NCBI RefSeq assembly: GCF_000236925.1
Contig: NC_016941.1
Location: 2,108,001 to 2,172,000 of the forward strand
Length of the DNA stretch: 64,000 nucleotides
DNA from: Staphylococcus argenteus
GTDB taxonomy: Bacteria > Bacillota > Bacilli > Staphylococcales > Staphylococcaceae
Direction of reading: 5' to 3'
The notes beneath the pieces are model-generated. The model was not told where the DNA came from. It was given only the letters and a program-made list of their open reading frames with translations, and did not search any database. Below, piece after piece: positions 23,602-33,431 of the stretch. The translations under genes and the position numbers were made by a program. Every line of letters begins with the position of its first letter. Position 1 is the stretch's first letter.

Positions 23602-23909
23602 TTTTATTATCTCCCTTTTACCCTACAACCATTTTAATCATCCACAATATTTTGTTCTTTCAAAATGAATTATTACTTATTCTATCGGTTTTATCTCGTG
23701 ATGTCATCTAATTTTTCTTTATTTACTAAATTTTCTAACAACTAAAATGAAAGCTCATATATTATCGAAAGTTTCAAATTGTAAAACATTAGCGCTATTG
23801 TTACAATCAAAGTATTGTTAGATAGTAAAACTTACAGCAAATTTACGTTTCACAATGTAACAAATTATATGCGGTTTATAGTGTTGAGAAATTAATAGGA
23901 GGAAATAAG
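23602..23909. other. Intergenic region with luxS leader
   Basis: 308 bases between the divergent M20 and luxS genes. An inverted repeat TTGTTACA (23798-23805) / TGTAACAA (23856-23863) with a 50-base spacer lies ahead of luxS; it might be an operator or chance. No riboswitch fold recognised. Confidence 0.4.
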
Positions 23910-24380
23910 ATGACAAAAATGAATGTAGAAAGTTTCAATTTAGATCATACTAAAGTGGTTGCACCTTTTATTAGATTAGCGGGGACAATGGAAGGCTTGA
24001 ACGGAGATGTGATTCATAAATATGATATTCGCTTCAAACAGCCTAATAAAGAACATATGGACATGCCTGGGTTACATTCATTAGAACATTTAATGGCTGA
24101 GAACATTAGAAACCATAGTGATAAAGTAGTAGACTTAAGTCCTATGGGTTGCCAAACTGGTTTCTATGTGTCATTTATCAACCATGACAATTACGATGAT
24201 GTGCTAAATATTATTGAAGCAACATTAAATGATGTGTTAAATGCAACGGAAGTTCCTGCATGTAACGAAGTGCAATGTGGTTGGGCTGCAAGTCATTCCT
24301 TAGAAGGTGCTAAAACAATCGCACAAGCATTTTTAGATAAACGCGATGAATGGCATGACGTGTTCGGTACTGGAAAATAA
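23910..24380 (+). CDS. luxS: S-ribosylhomocysteine lyase (AI-2 synthesis)
   Basis: Splits S-ribosylhomocysteine to homocysteine and DPD, the precursor of autoinducer 2, in the activated methyl cycle. 156 residues. Metal ligands His56 and His60 in HSLEH and Cys123 in [11 protein letters not shown]; the catalytic Cys81 in [23 protein letters not shown] precedes the ATG. Single-gene unit with a strong downstream terminator. Confidence 0.97.
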   Translation: MTKMNVESFNLDHTKVVAPFIRLAGTMEGLNGDVIHKYDIRFKQPNKEHMDMPGLHSLEHLMAENIRNHSDKVVDLSPMGCQTGFYVSFINHDNYDDVLNIIEATLNDVLNATEVPACNEVQCGWAASHSLEGAKTIAQAFLDKRDEWHDVFGTGK

Positions 24381-24418
24381 ACAACCTTTTTTCAATATAT
24401 ATATTCGTCTCAATTTAA

Positions 24419-24465
24419 AAAGCAGTTAAACAATGATGACACTTTCACCATTGTCTAACTGCTTT
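24419..24465. terminator. Bidirectional terminator after luxS
   Basis: Twenty-base arms with two wobble positions: AAAGCAGTTAAACAATGATG and CACCATTGTCTAACTGCTTT. It lies between luxS and the convergent DoxX-family gene. Confidence 0.85.
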
Positions 24466-24504
24466 ATTTCTTCAATTACACATCCATTGAATCTAATTCA
24501 GTAG

Positions 24505-24855
24505 TTATAATTTTTTAATGATTCCCATTAATACAAATTGCATAGGTAATCTTAAATACAACTGCCATGTTGGCAACTGTTTATCACCTAGTGGTAATTT
24601 TTTAACAGCCATGTAAATATTAGCTGGGAATACTGCTAACAAGAACAGATTGATTACATTTTTCAAACATTGCGAAGGTTTTTTAACTAATAGTGCTAAC
24701 CCAAATAATATTTCAAAAACACCTGTAATTATGACTGCTGTTTTTCGAAGCGGTAAACATTTTGGTATGATATTTCTAAATTGTTGTTCTCTTGTAAAAT
24801 GTAAAACGCCAATTGCACTAAAGCCTATACCTAATAAATATCTCAATATGTTCAA
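24505..24855 (-). CDS. DoxX-like small membrane protein
   Basis: 116 residues, four hydrophobic segments: LLGIGFSAIGVLHF, TAVIITGVFEILFGLALLV, VINLFLLAVFPANIYMAV, and LPMQFVLMGII. Pattern fits the DoxX/SURF4-like family; function unknown. The start codon is TTG at 24855, supported by AGGAGAGG. It begins 13 bases after the pdp stop on the same strand, so it is probably the second gene of a pdp operon. Confidence 0.7.
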   Translation of the reverse strand: MNILRYLLGIGFSAIGVLHFTREQQFRNIIPKCLPLRKTAVIITGVFEILFGLALLVKKPSQCLKNVINLFLLAVFPANIYMAVKKLPLGDKQLPTWQLYLRLPMQFVLMGIIKKL

Positions 24856-24868
24856 TCGCTTTCCTCTC

Positions 24869-26170
24869 CTACTCTGTTATGATTTTATGAATTAACGTAG
24901 GCGATACCACTTGATCTTCAATTGTAATGCTTGTGTCTAATTTTTTGATGACATCATCTACATTTTGACGGTTACTATGAATTGTTAATAATGATTCGCC
25001 TGCTTCTACTTTATCCCCAATTTTTTTATTTAAAACAATACCAACTGCTAAATCAATATCATCTTCTTTTGTTAAACGTCCTGCGCCTAGCATCATTGAA
25101 GCTACACCAATGTCATTTGATACTAACTCCGTAACATAGCCTGAATTTTTCGCTTTGTAATCAATTTGATATGCTGCTTGAGGTAAACGTTCTGGATGAT
25201 CGATTACTGTTTCGTCGCCACCTTGATTTTCTACAAAAGTTTTGAATTTGTCTAAGGCAGCTCCAGATTCAATCGCTTTAATTAATAGCGCTCTTGCTTC
25301 TTCTAGTGTGTCAGCTTTGTTAGCTAACACAACCATTTGAGAACCTAATGTTAATACAAGTTCTGTTAAGTCTTCTGGGCCATGACCTTTCAAAGTATCT
25401 ATAGCTTCTTTTAATTCGAGCGCATTACCTATTGCTCGACCAAGCGGTTGATTCATGTCAGAAATAATTGCCATTGTATTTCTTCCAACATTATTACCAA
25501 TTCTTACCATGGCATGCGCTAATGCTTCAGCATCTTCTAAAGTTTTCATAAAAGCACCACTACCTGTTTTTACATCTAATACGATTGCATCAGCACCCGC
25601 AGCAATTTTTTTACTCATGATTGAAGAGGCAATTAATGGGATTGAGTTAACCGTACCTGTAACATCTCTTAAAGCATACAATTTTTTGTCTGCCGGCGTT
25701 AAGTTACCTGATTGTCCAACAACAGCTACTTTATTATCGTTCACTAATTTAACGAATGTTGATTCGTCTATTTCTACATGGAAACCGTCTATCGCTTCTA
25801 ATTTATCAATCGTTCCACCTGTATGACCTAATCCACGACCACTCATCTTAGCGACTGGAACGTCAACTGCAGCAACTAATGGTGCTAATACTAATGTTGT
25901 TGTATCTCCAACACCACCTGTTGAATGTTTATCTACCTTCACACCTTTAATGTCACTTAAATCAATCATATCGCCAGAATTAACCATCGCCATCGTTAAT
26001 GCAGCTCTTTCATCATCATTCATATCTTGAAAATAAATCGCCATAGCTAAACTTGATGCTTGATAATCGGGAATGTCTCCTTTTACATATCCATCAATAA
26101 AGAAATTAATTTCTTCAGTAGTTAATGCATGACCGTCACGTTTTTTCTCAATAATATCTATCATTCTCAT
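24869..26170 (-). CDS. pdp: Pyrimidine-nucleoside phosphorylase
   Basis: Phosphorolysis of uridine, thymidine and deoxyuridine. 433 residues from ATG 26170 ([14 protein letters not shown]), with AAAGG about ten bases upstream; a start three codons earlier sits too near that site. Phosphate and nucleoside motifs [16 protein letters not shown] and [20 protein letters not shown] are the family signature. It neighbours deoC and deoD, giving a deoxynucleoside catabolism cluster feeding deoxyribose-phosphate to glycolysis. Confidence 0.95.
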   Translation of the reverse strand: MRMIDIIEKKRDGHALTTEEINFFIDGYVKGDIPDYQASSLAMAIYFQDMNDDERAALTMAMVNSGDMIDLSDIKGVKVDKHSTGGVGDTTTLVLAPLVAAVDVPVAKMSGRGLGHTGGTIDKLEAIDGFHVEIDESTFVKLVNDNKVAVVGQSGNLTPADKKLYALRDVTGTVNSIPLIASSIMSKKIAAGADAIVLDVKTGSGAFMKTLEDAEALAHAMVRIGNNVGRNTMAIISDMNQPLGRAIGNALELKEAIDTLKGHGPEDLTELVLTLGSQMVVLANKADTLEEARALLIKAIESGAALDKFKTFVENQGGDETVIDHPERLPQAAYQIDYKAKNSGYVTELVSNDIGVASMMLGAGRLTKEDDIDLAVGIVLNKKIGDKVEAGESLLTIHSNRQNVDDVIKKLDTSITIEDQVVSPTLIHKIITE

Positions 26171-26451
26171 TTTTATCATCCTTTTTGTTAGAGCTTAGGA
26201 CAGAGCATTTATATTTCTAATACTCATTTTGAATATATACACTTGAAAATTATTTTTTGTAAGCTATCGATGTCAAATTCTATATCTTGTTTCAAATGTA
26301 AAAATTTTTCTAAAACAGATTGATTCGTTACGATTTCACTTTCCCATAAATGTATATTCGAATCACAGAAATGTTTGATGATTTAAAGATCATTTCGACT
26401 CGCTTAAATTATGAACACTATGTCCCATGCTCATTATTTTTATTTTTAAAC

Positions 26452-27114
26452 TTAGTAATCTGAATCTGCTTCTAAGCCTTGCATAATTTGAACGCCTGCG
26501 CTCGCACCAATACGTGTTGCTCCCGCTTCAACCATTTTGTTAAAATCTTCTAAATTGCGTACGCCACCTGATGCTTTTACTTCTACATCCGCACCTACTG
26601 TGTCTTTCATTAATTTAACGTCTTCTGCTTTCGCACCGCCACCTGCAAAACCTGTTGATGTTTTAACGAAGTCTGCACCAGCTGCTTTGGTTAACTCACT
26701 CGCTTTTACAATCTCATCACGGTTCAACAATACCGTCTCAATAATTACTTTCACTGTGTGTCCTTTTGCCACTTTAACTACAGCTTCAATGTCTTGTTGT
26801 ACATCATCATAACGCTCATCTTTTAATGCGCCAATGTTGATGACCATATCAATTTCATCTGCACCATTTTGAATCGCATCTTTTGTTTCAAATGCTTTCG
26901 TTGCAGTTGTCGACGCTCCCAATGGGAAGCCAATCACAGTACAAACTAACACGTCTGAATCAGCTAGACGCTCCGCTGCATATTTAACATGCGTTGGATT
27001 GACACATACAGATTTAAAGTTGTATGCTTTCGCTTCATCGATAATTTTGTCGATTTGCGCGCGTGTTGATTCAGGTTTCAACAATGTGTGATCAATCAAT
27101 TTTGCATCGTTCAT
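26452..27114 (-). CDS. deoC: Deoxyribose-phosphate aldolase
   Basis: Splits 2-deoxyribose-5-phosphate into acetaldehyde and glyceraldehyde-3-phosphate. 220 residues, TIM barrel. Schiff-base Lys151 in [12 protein letters not shown], with the helper Lys in [21 protein letters not shown] precedes the ATG. It is divergent from deoD, and a cre-like site lies in the shared upstream region. About 280 bases separate it from pdp downstream, where I saw no clear terminator. Confidence 0.95.
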   Translation of the reverse strand: MNDAKLIDHTLLKPESTRAQIDKIIDEAKAYNFKSVCVNPTHVKYAAERLADSDVLVCTVIGFPLGASTTATKAFETKDAIQNGADEIDMVINIGALKDERYDDVQQDIEAVVKVAKGHTVKVIIETVLLNRDEIVKASELTKAAGADFVKTSTGFAGGGAKAEDVKLMKDTVGADVEVKASGGVRNLEDFNKMVEAGATRIGASAGVQIMQGLEADSDY

Positions 27115-27216
27115 TTTAATCTCCTCCTTTATGGTTGATTATAAAAATACAAATTAAACATTAGCTGTCGATGAGTCTATTTATTTTAAAAATATAATTA
27201 TCTTGCCATTCATTTA

Positions 27217-27230
27217 TGTAAACGCATACA
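27217..27230. promoter_or_regulatory. Candidate cre site (CcpA) between deoC and deoD
   Basis: TGTAAACGCATACA fits the cre consensus TGWAANCGNTNWCA with one mismatch, about 100 bases before deoC. Carbon catabolite repression of deoC is plausible. The rest of the 315-base intergenic region is AT-rich and gene-free. Confidence 0.45.
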
Positions 27231-27429
27231 TGAACAGTTATACATTTTCATTTCCCAAAACATTTAAATACAATTGAACATGATACCATATTTACATTTG
27301 ATGACTTGTCAACAAGCTAATCAGAAATATATTTTTATAATTCTTTAATTCTATAGTACAAAAATTCGCAAAAAAGGGAAACAAATGTTATCTTAAAACT
27401 ATTAATGAATATTAAGGAGAAGATAACAA

Positions 27430-28140
27430 ATGACAAAAGGTACACCACATATTCAACCAAACGGAGTAAAAATAGCTAAAACTGTATTAATGCCTGGCGA
27501 TCCTCTACGTGCAAAATATATTGCTGATAACTTTTTAGAAAATGTTGAACAATTTAATGACGTACGTAACATGTTTGGTTACACAGGTACATATAAAGGA
27601 AAAGAAGTATCAGTAATGGGTTCTGGTATGGGAATTCCAAGTATTGGAATTTACTCATATGAGTTATATAATTTCTTTGATGTTGATACAATCATTCGTA
27701 TCGGATCTTGTGGCGCATTACAAGAAAATGTTAACTTATACGACGTAATTATTGCACAAGCTGCATCAACAAATTCAAATTACGTAGATCAATACAATAT
27801 TCCTGGACATTTTGCGCCTATCGCTGAGTTTGAGCTAGTTACTAAAGCTAAAAATGTTGCTGACCAAATCGGAGCTACAACTCACGTAGGTAATGTATTA
27901 TCTTCTGATACATTTTATAATGCTGATTCAACATTCAATGATGCTTGGAAAAAGATGGGTATCTTAGGTATAGAAATGGAATCAGCTGGTTTATATTTAA
28001 ACGCAATCCATTCTGGTAAAAAAGCACTTGGTATCTTTACAGTAAGCGACCATATTTTACGTGACGAAGCAACAACACCAGAAGAACGTCAAAATTCATT
28101 CACGCAAATGATGGAAATTGCTCTAGAAATTGCAGAATAA
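27430..28140 (+). CDS. deoD: Purine-nucleoside phosphorylase, DeoD type
   Basis: Phosphorolysis of purine (deoxy)nucleosides to base and (deoxy)ribose-1-phosphate. 236 residues, the hexameric DeoD type. Motifs: MPGDPLRAKYIA (phosphate site), GSGMGIPSIGIYSYEL, GILGIEMESAGLYLNA, VSDHILRDE with the catalytic Asp. AAGGAGAAG ribosome site. Works with deoC and pdp in nucleoside salvage and ends at a perfect terminator. Confidence 0.96.
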   Translation: MTKGTPHIQPNGVKIAKTVLMPGDPLRAKYIADNFLENVEQFNDVRNMFGYTGTYKGKEVSVMGSGMGIPSIGIYSYELYNFFDVDTIIRIGSCGALQENVNLYDVIIAQAASTNSNYVDQYNIPGHFAPIAEFELVTKAKNVADQIGATTHVGNVLSSDTFYNADSTFNDAWKKMGILGIEMESAGLYLNAIHSGKKALGIFTVSDHILRDEATTPEERQNSFTQMMEIALEIAE

Positions 28141-28193
28141 ATTAAATTATATCGATAGCGCATCATAATTTTTGATGCCTATTTTTCCAAATA

Positions 28194-28239
28194 AAAAGCC
28201 AACATTTAATGGTAAAGTGACCATTAAATGTTGGCTTTT
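28194..28239. terminator. Bidirectional terminator between deoD and dps
   Basis: Perfect 20-bp stem (28194-28213 with 28220-28239) and a 6-base loop, flanked by A and T runs. Confidence 0.9.
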
Positions 28240-28263
28240 ATCTATATCATTGGTTATCTATAA

Positions 28264-28707
28264 TTAGCTTAGGTATGATTTAAACATCCAGTTATGTTTA
28301 TCCACTGACGTTTGCATTCCAATAAACATATCTTCTGATACATCATCACCGGCATTTCCAGCAATTTCAATTGCTTTTTCTAACTGTTTAGAAATGTTTG
28401 TAAAATCTTGAGATAACTCTTCTACCATTTGTTCAGCAGAATAACCTTTCGCAGCTTCTTTCACAATTGATTGCTCTAAGCATTCAGTTAAAGTACCTAC
28501 AGGGTTCCCACCTACTGCTAAGATTCTTTCAGCTAATTCGTCTACATATTGGCTTGCTTCATTATATAATTCTTCAAATTTAACGTGTAATGAGAAGAAG
28601 TTAGGTCCTTTCACATACCAGTGGAAATTATGTAGTTTAGTATAAGCTACAGTCCAGTTTGCTACTTGTTGGTTCAATTCTTTAACAACATCTTGTTGAT
28701 TACTCAT
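28264..28707 (-). CDS. dps: Dps-family ferritin-like protein (MrgA)
   Basis: 147-residue Dps protein that oxidises and stores iron in a dodecamer and protects DNA from peroxide. Ferroxidase residues sit in LHNFHWYVKGPNFFSLHVKFEELY (His and Asp/Glu ligands shared between subunits) and YVDELAERILAVGG. AAGGAGTG ribosome site. A near-perfect PerR box lies about 60 bases upstream, matching peroxide induction of mrgA in staphylococci. Confidence 0.94.
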   Translation of the reverse strand: MSNQQDVVKELNQQVANWTVAYTKLHNFHWYVKGPNFFSLHVKFEELYNEASQYVDELAERILAVGGNPVGTLTECLEQSIVKEAAKGYSAEQMVEELSQDFTNISKQLEKAIEIAGNAGDDVSEDMFIGMQTSVDKHNWMFKSYLS

Positions 28708-28765
28708 ATTTAATACACTCCTTAAAATTGTTAATTATCTTTCCTTGTTTATATTAATTATTATA

Positions 28766-28780
28766 TTATAATGATTCTAA
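28766..28780 (-). promoter_or_regulatory. PerR box upstream of dps
   Basis: TTATAATGATTCTAA matches the 7-1-7 PerR operator TTATAATNATTATAA at all but one position and lies ahead of the dps start. Confidence 0.75.
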
Positions 28781-28914
28781 TCTGTAAAGTGTTTTTATCC
28801 TCTTTTTTGTAATCATTCTAAATTAGCACTTTATGTTTTATCACATAATCATCTACTAATTAACTATACGTAATTATGCTTATATATATATTATCAATTA
28901 GAAGATAGATTTTA

Positions 28915-29328
28915 TCAATCAGTTAACTTTACTTTAGCATTATCATCTAAAAAGAATGATTTTTCATATTCATTTGGTTGGTGCCACGTAGTTTTCCACA
29001 TTCGATTTCGATTATTAGCAAACATTCGATATCCAAAATTACGAATTGGTTTTGGTACTATCCATAAACCTACGCCAAGTAGTTTAGTTGCATTAGGTAG
29101 AGCTGTGATTAATTTAATAATTGCTTGTGATTCAAAATATATTTTGTCACCTTTCTGCAAAATCACACTATTTTTATTTGCAGCTTCTGGATGTTGTTCA
29201 AAAAATTGTTGTCCGATTTCACCTTTTAACGTAGCAAATTGATAATTTTTTGGTAAGTCATGTTGAATTAACCAAATGACATAGTTATAACAGTATATAC
29301 AGTTCCCATCATAATATACGATTGGCAT
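28915..29328 (-). CDS. DCC-family thiol-disulfide oxidoreductase (DUF393)
   Basis: 137 residues. The N-terminal YYDGNCIYCYNYVIWL carries the DxxCxxC pattern (DGNCIYC) that names the DCC family, a thioredoxin-like fold of uncertain function. AAGGAGTTAATAAATT precedes the ATG. It stands alone upstream of dps with a long gene-free region behind it. No membrane span. Confidence 0.82.
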   Translation of the reverse strand: MPIVYYDGNCIYCYNYVIWLIQHDLPKNYQFATLKGEIGQQFFEQHPEAANKNSVILQKGDKIYFESQAIIKLITALPNATKLLGVGLWIVPKPIRNFGYRMFANNRNRMWKTTWHQPNEYEKSFFLDDNAKVKLTD

Positions 29329-29935
29329 AATTTATTAACTCCTTTATGAATAGTTATAGTTAGTTTTCCTTATTTAAAAACATTTAAACCAAGTTGTCAC
29401 TTTATAAGTCCTAGAGACACGAAATTGACATAAAGTTTTATTTAATATTATGCATTTATCGCGTACCACATTTAAAATACAATCATAATTTTAATCATTT
29501 TCAGTAGTAACCATCATAATTACAGATATATATACATCATTTCTTCGTTTAATAAATCCCATTATTTATCACAAAAAGTTTCTTTTAATAAAAAAAACGA
29601 CTATTATTAGCATTCAACATTTTAGTTTTCTGTTCTTAAAACAAAAACGAGCAATCTATAATAAGTTTAATACTTAACTTATGATTACCCGCTTTATATT
29701 TATATGTGGTTTTTTATTTTTTCAATATCTACTTAGAAAGGAGCATTTCACACTATCCTAGGCTCTACAATATTATATTAACAGTTGATGACTCAATGAA
29801 AGTGCGCTTTTAACAAGCTTTTTCAATTCTACTCAACCTATACAGCCGGGCCCAACTTACAAATTACCTGTGGCCAATGTGTAAGAACCACTACATATTA
29901 AATCATTATTGATTTTTAACTGTCCTACTCCTATT
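29329..29935. other. 607-base gene-free region
   Basis: No reading frame of note. A hairpin at about 29648-29692 (AACTTAT/ATAAGTT with flanking GATTAC/GCAATC), T-rich on its minus side, may be the 3' end of the upstream EVE-domain transcript. Around 29844-29858 the string GCCGGGCCCAACTTAC resembles the GC-rich core of dispersed staphylococcal intergenic repeats (STAR-like), but only a fragment is present. Confidence 0.4.
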
Positions 29936-31309
29936 CTAGTCGTGTTTAACCTTAACGATACGTGTATATTTCAAAAATTGTTCTGAGTATTTAGCCTTAA
30001 TATCTTCCAAACTATCATATGTAATACCTACAATATGCCAATTAGGATTGAAATAATAGAAAGAATCTTTTTGTCGAGACCATTTAATCATATTGCCATC
30101 TTTATTATATCGTGGCAATGTTACTTCATATCCTTCTAAAACATTAATATATGTTTGAAAAATATCCGGATCAATTCGATTAAAATTATCAATAACTAAA
30201 TAACTTTTGTCCTTTTTCGGCATGAGCTGTGTAATAAAACCTTCGCGATAATATAATGCTCCTGTTTCATTTGGTAAATATTTGCCGTATAACATATCTT
30301 CTGAAAAATCAGGATGTCCAGTTGTAATGACTGGATTGGCATTAGCTTTTTGTAATAAATCATTCGCAGCCTTTAAACCTTCTTCTTTTTGGTCAACGAC
30401 TAACATGATAAATGGTTTTAACGTTTCTTCTTTTTCATCTTCAAGTAAGTCTGGTTTCTGAACCATTTCAAAAGGTGACTTCAAACCATTATTTTCACTC
30501 ACTTCAAGAATTGCATCATACTGCGCCTGTGACATACTTGCAATTGCTTGCTTAGCATTTTCTTGAAGGAAATATAAATTTTTCAGTTTAGGATGTTTAT
30601 TTAAAGTACTCAAAGTGATTGGAGTTATATCTTTTTCATAAGACACTTCAATTACCGTACTATTAGTTCTACCTGGAATTGGTGGTTTCTCATGAATATG
30701 TTTTGATACCTCTCCAATACCAACGACAGATTGATTTTTCGTTCTATTATAAAAAATAATATTGTCGCCTTCTTCTAACTGAGTATAAAAATGATAACCA
30801 TTACGTTTAATACCATTGTATGTATGTGTATAAATCGTATATTGGTGACCAGGCTCAAATTCTTCTGTTTCAGCTAAAAAGAAATAACGGGGGATTTTAA
30901 TTTCCCCTTTTCCAAGTCCGCTAATTAAATCAAACTCTTCAGCTGTAATTTGATTGAACAATGTTTCTTTCATATTACTTATACGAAATTCTAATGCTTC
31001 ACTACGTTTCAAATAATCAGCCGTTAAAGGTTTCAATTGCTCATTAAAACGAAACTTTACACGTATTTTATTTTGTGCTCCTGTTTCAACACTAATAATC
31101 TCACCACATCCAAGTAAACCAGTATCTGTTTGAACTTGATAAAAGATGACTTGATCTCCTACTTTAGCTTTTTTGAATGCTCTAAACCCTTGAGATGGAT
31201 TAAAATGTGCTCCCGATTCAAATAAAGCTGTTTGACCAACTAACGGTTCATTATGATTCCAACGGTTATATCCACAATTCAACCAAAAATAATTTGCTTC
31301 TGCTGTCAT
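29936..31309 (-). CDS. Two PUA/EVE-like domains plus degenerate McrB-type ATPase domain
   Basis: 457 residues from ATG 31309 (MTAEANYFWLNCGYNRW), which has a perfect AAGGAGTATTAAG leader. Two EVE/PUA-like modules: about 6-75 (YFWLNCG...VGDQVIFYQVQTDTGLLGCGEI) and about 140-215 (PRYFFLAETEEF...EGDNIIFYNRTKNQSVVGIGEV). Such modules bind modified bases. The C-terminal third has YLVIDNFNRIDPDIFQTYINVLEGYEVTLPRY, which looks like the Walker B and following region of McrB-type AAA+ GTPases, but I see no Walker A GxxGxGKT. So nucleotide hydrolysis is doubtful. Staphylococcal core location; function unknown, possibly sensing of modified DNA or RNA. Confidence 0.6.
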   Translation of the reverse strand: MTAEANYFWLNCGYNRWNHNEPLVGQTALFESGAHFNPSQGFRAFKKAKVGDQVIFYQVQTDTGLLGCGEIISVETGAQNKIRVKFRFNEQLKPLTADYLKRSEALEFRISNMKETLFNQITAEEFDLISGLGKGEIKIPRYFFLAETEEFEPGHQYTIYTHTYNGIKRNGYHFYTQLEEGDNIIFYNRTKNQSVVGIGEVSKHIHEKPPIPGRTNSTVIEVSYEKDITPITLSTLNKHPKLKNLYFLQENAKQAIASMSQAQYDAILEVSENNGLKSPFEMVQKPDLLEDEKEETLKPFIMLVVDQKEEGLKAANDLLQKANANPVITTGHPDFSEDMLYGKYLPNETGALYYREGFITQLMPKKDKSYLVIDNFNRIDPDIFQTYINVLEGYEVTLPRYNKDGNMIKWSRQKDSFYYFNPNWHIVGITYDSLEDIKAKYSEQFLKYTRIVKVKHD

Positions 31310-31645
31310 CTTAATACTCCTTAATTCACTGCGTTTTTTTCGCATTGTTATTATTCCTAATAGCTTAGTCTATTAGATAAGTCATCCTATTTTGCAATGC
31401 AAAAAGTGTGACTTTATACCTGTTTAATAATAAAAATTGTTACAAATAGTTTAACATATTTAGTAACCTATTTTGCATATAAATCATACTTTGAATTATC
31501 AGAGTTAAGTATTCATTAATCTTAGATACTAAAAGCCACTATGCTCCTGAAAATAAAAAATCATATACAAACACCCTAAGTAAGTAGTATTTACCAATTA
31601 AATTTAGATATTATATGATATCAATCCTTTTCACCATATAAAAAA
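31310..31645. other. Gene-free region upstream of the EVE-domain gene
   Basis: About 335 AT-rich bases; nothing recognisable besides presumed promoter sequence for the minus-strand gene. Confidence 0.45.
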
Positions 31646-31671
31646 CCCCTCTCTATAGTATCAGCGAGGGG
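31646..31671 (-). terminator. Terminator downstream of manA and the small membrane protein gene
   Basis: CCCCTC pairs with GAGGGG; on the minus strand it is followed by TTTTTT. It lies about 110 bases after the small membrane protein gene. Confidence 0.7.
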
Positions 31672-31779
31672 ATTCGTTTATTAGTATATACATTTGCGTT
31701 ATTATATCTATAAAAAAACGGTTATCTATTCTAAATGTTAATTCGTCAATTTACATTAGCTAAAACGTTTTAATTATTA

Positions 31780-32010
31780 TTAGTTAGTAGCTACAAATGT
31801 GCCAAATAACGGCAACATGTTAATGAGCACTGCACTGAATTTTAAAGATGTACTAATTTGTTTATCTTTAAATGTAATTACAGCACTGATAATACCTAAA
31901 ATAGCTACGATACGTGGTACCGTCATACTTGGATATTGTGGTATATGTAAAAAAGCACCGAGGCCGGCTATGACACCACATACTAACGCAATATAAAGAA
32001 ATTGCTTCAT
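31780..32010 (-). CDS. Small membrane protein
   Basis: 76 residues with three hydrophobic stretches: FLYIALVCGVIAGLGAFLHI, VPRIVAILGIISAVITF, and FSAVLINMLPLFGTFVA. AGGAGTTAATGAA precedes the ATG. It starts 30 bases after the manA stop on the same strand, so co-transcription with manA is likely. No family recognised. Confidence 0.65.
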   Translation of the reverse strand: MKQFLYIALVCGVIAGLGAFLHIPQYPSMTVPRIVAILGIISAVITFKDKQISTSLKFSAVLINMLPLFGTFVATN

Positions 32011-32040
32011 TTCATTAACTCCTAAATGATTATTGAATTG

Positions 32041-32979
32041 CTAAACGTAACTAATCATCAATGTGAATTCACCTTCAAAGACACTGTCCAAATCTTCTGA
32101 AGTTAAAATAAAGTTAGTGCCTGTTGTTAGTTTGAATATTTCACCATCTACAATAATTTGACCTTCTCCTTGCAACACTGTCACTAAGCAAAACTCTCTT
32201 GGTTTCATATAATTCAGCGTACCTGAAATCTCCCATTTTACCAACGTAAAGAAATCATTAGATACGATATGCGTACATTTATGATTTTCAATAATTTCAC
32301 TTTCTGGCAAAATATTTGGCAGTGGCGCATTATATTGAATAACATCTAAAGCTTTTTCAATATTTAAAGGCCTTTCATTGTTTAAATCATCTTCACGATT
32401 ATAGTCATATAGCCTATATGTAATATCTGAGGATTGCATCGTTTCGTAGGCCAGAATGCCCGATGTAATTGTATGTACCGTACCTGCAGGGATAAAATAA
32501 AATTCGCCTGGCTTTACTTTAATATATCTCAAAATTGACTCAACTGTACCTTGTTGCACATGATGTGCAATTTCTTCTCTAGATTCTGCTAAAGTGCCTA
32601 TTACAATTTCTGCATCCTCTTCCGCATCAATAATATACCAACATTCAGACTTACCATATTGCCCATTTTCATGCTCATAAGCATATGAATTATCCGGGTG
32701 CACATGAATTGATAGCGATTCTCTCGCATCCACAATTTTAGTTAGTAGCGGAAAATCTTTACTCGGAAAATCACCAAACAATTCGCGATGTTCTGACCAA
32801 ACTTGGTCTAATGTTTGCCCTTTATATGGCCCATTTATGATTTCGCTTGTACCATTTGGATGTGCGGACACACACCAGCATTCTCCAGTTTTATCATTGT
32901 CTAGATGATATCCGAACGTACTTAAACGTTGACCGCCCCATAATTTTGTTTTTAAAATTGGTTGTAAAAATAATGGCAT
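32041..32979 (-). CDS. manA: Mannose-6-phosphate isomerase, class I
   Basis: Interconverts mannose-6-phosphate and fructose-6-phosphate. 312 residues, cupin fold. Zinc ligands in IHVHPDNSYAYEHE and the family motif FYFIPAGTVHTI; YDYNREDD follows. GGAGGTGCAACA ribosome site. A short gene unit with the small membrane protein downstream. Confidence 0.93.
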   Translation of the reverse strand: MPLFLQPILKTKLWGGQRLSTFGYHLDNDKTGECWCVSAHPNGTSEIINGPYKGQTLDQVWSEHRELFGDFPSKDFPLLTKIVDARESLSIHVHPDNSYAYEHENGQYGKSECWYIIDAEEDAEIVIGTLAESREEIAHHVQQGTVESILRYIKVKPGEFYFIPAGTVHTITSGILAYETMQSSDITYRLYDYNREDDLNNERPLNIEKALDVIQYNAPLPNILPESEIIENHKCTHIVSNDFFTLVKWEISGTLNYMKPREFCLVTVLQGEGQIIVDGEIFKLTTGTNFILTSEDLDSVFEGEFTLMISYV

Positions 32980-33382
32980 TGTTGCACCTCCATTGTATTT
33001 AAGTAAGCAATAGAACTCTGATGATGTTGTTCCATTATGTTTTTCATTGTCTCATTTAAATCGAATCATAAATTCGTACAATATAAAATTAACTAATAGT
33101 GATTGTATCATATTTAACATTATTGCAGTACCGTCAATTAAAGCGCTTTAATGAAATTTACAACGCCTATACATTTACAATTCTCACATAAACAAAATAT
33201 GATATAACGCAATTAATTGTTGTATGCTTCTTATTAAATTTACTCGCTCATTATACCAATTAATAAACAACTTTAATAGTTGTGTCATACATTGTTCAAT
33301 TTCTTTGTAAAATACATGTTTATCATGCAAACATTCATTTTTAATATTTATCTTGGAATAAATCGTTCCTTTAAATAAATAA
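32980..33382. other. Gene-free region between manA and the NAD(P)-binding protein gene
   Basis: About 400 AT-rich bases. An 81-codon minus-strand frame (33184-33429) starts inside the terminator of the upstream gene and has no ribosome site, so I do not call it. Confidence 0.5.
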
Positions 33383-33408
33383 AACGAGTTACGAAAGTGT
33401 AACTCGTT
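33383..33408 (-). terminator. Terminator of the NAD(P)-binding protein gene
   Basis: Perfect 10-bp stem AACGAGTTAC / GTAACTCGTT with a 6-base loop, 24 bases beyond the stop codon. Confidence 0.75.
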
Positions 33409-33431
33409 GAAAATGAAAAGTATATTCAAAA

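Noticed and set aside
23798..23863. Inverted repeat TTGTTACA/TGTAACAA before luxS as a riboswitch
   Set aside because: The spacer is 50 bases, and no SAM or SAH riboswitch core is recognisable; it is kept only as a note in the intergenic entry.
33184..33429. 81-codon minus-strand frame
   Set aside because: It starts within the terminator of the NAD(P)-binding protein gene, has no ribosome site and an AT-driven composition.
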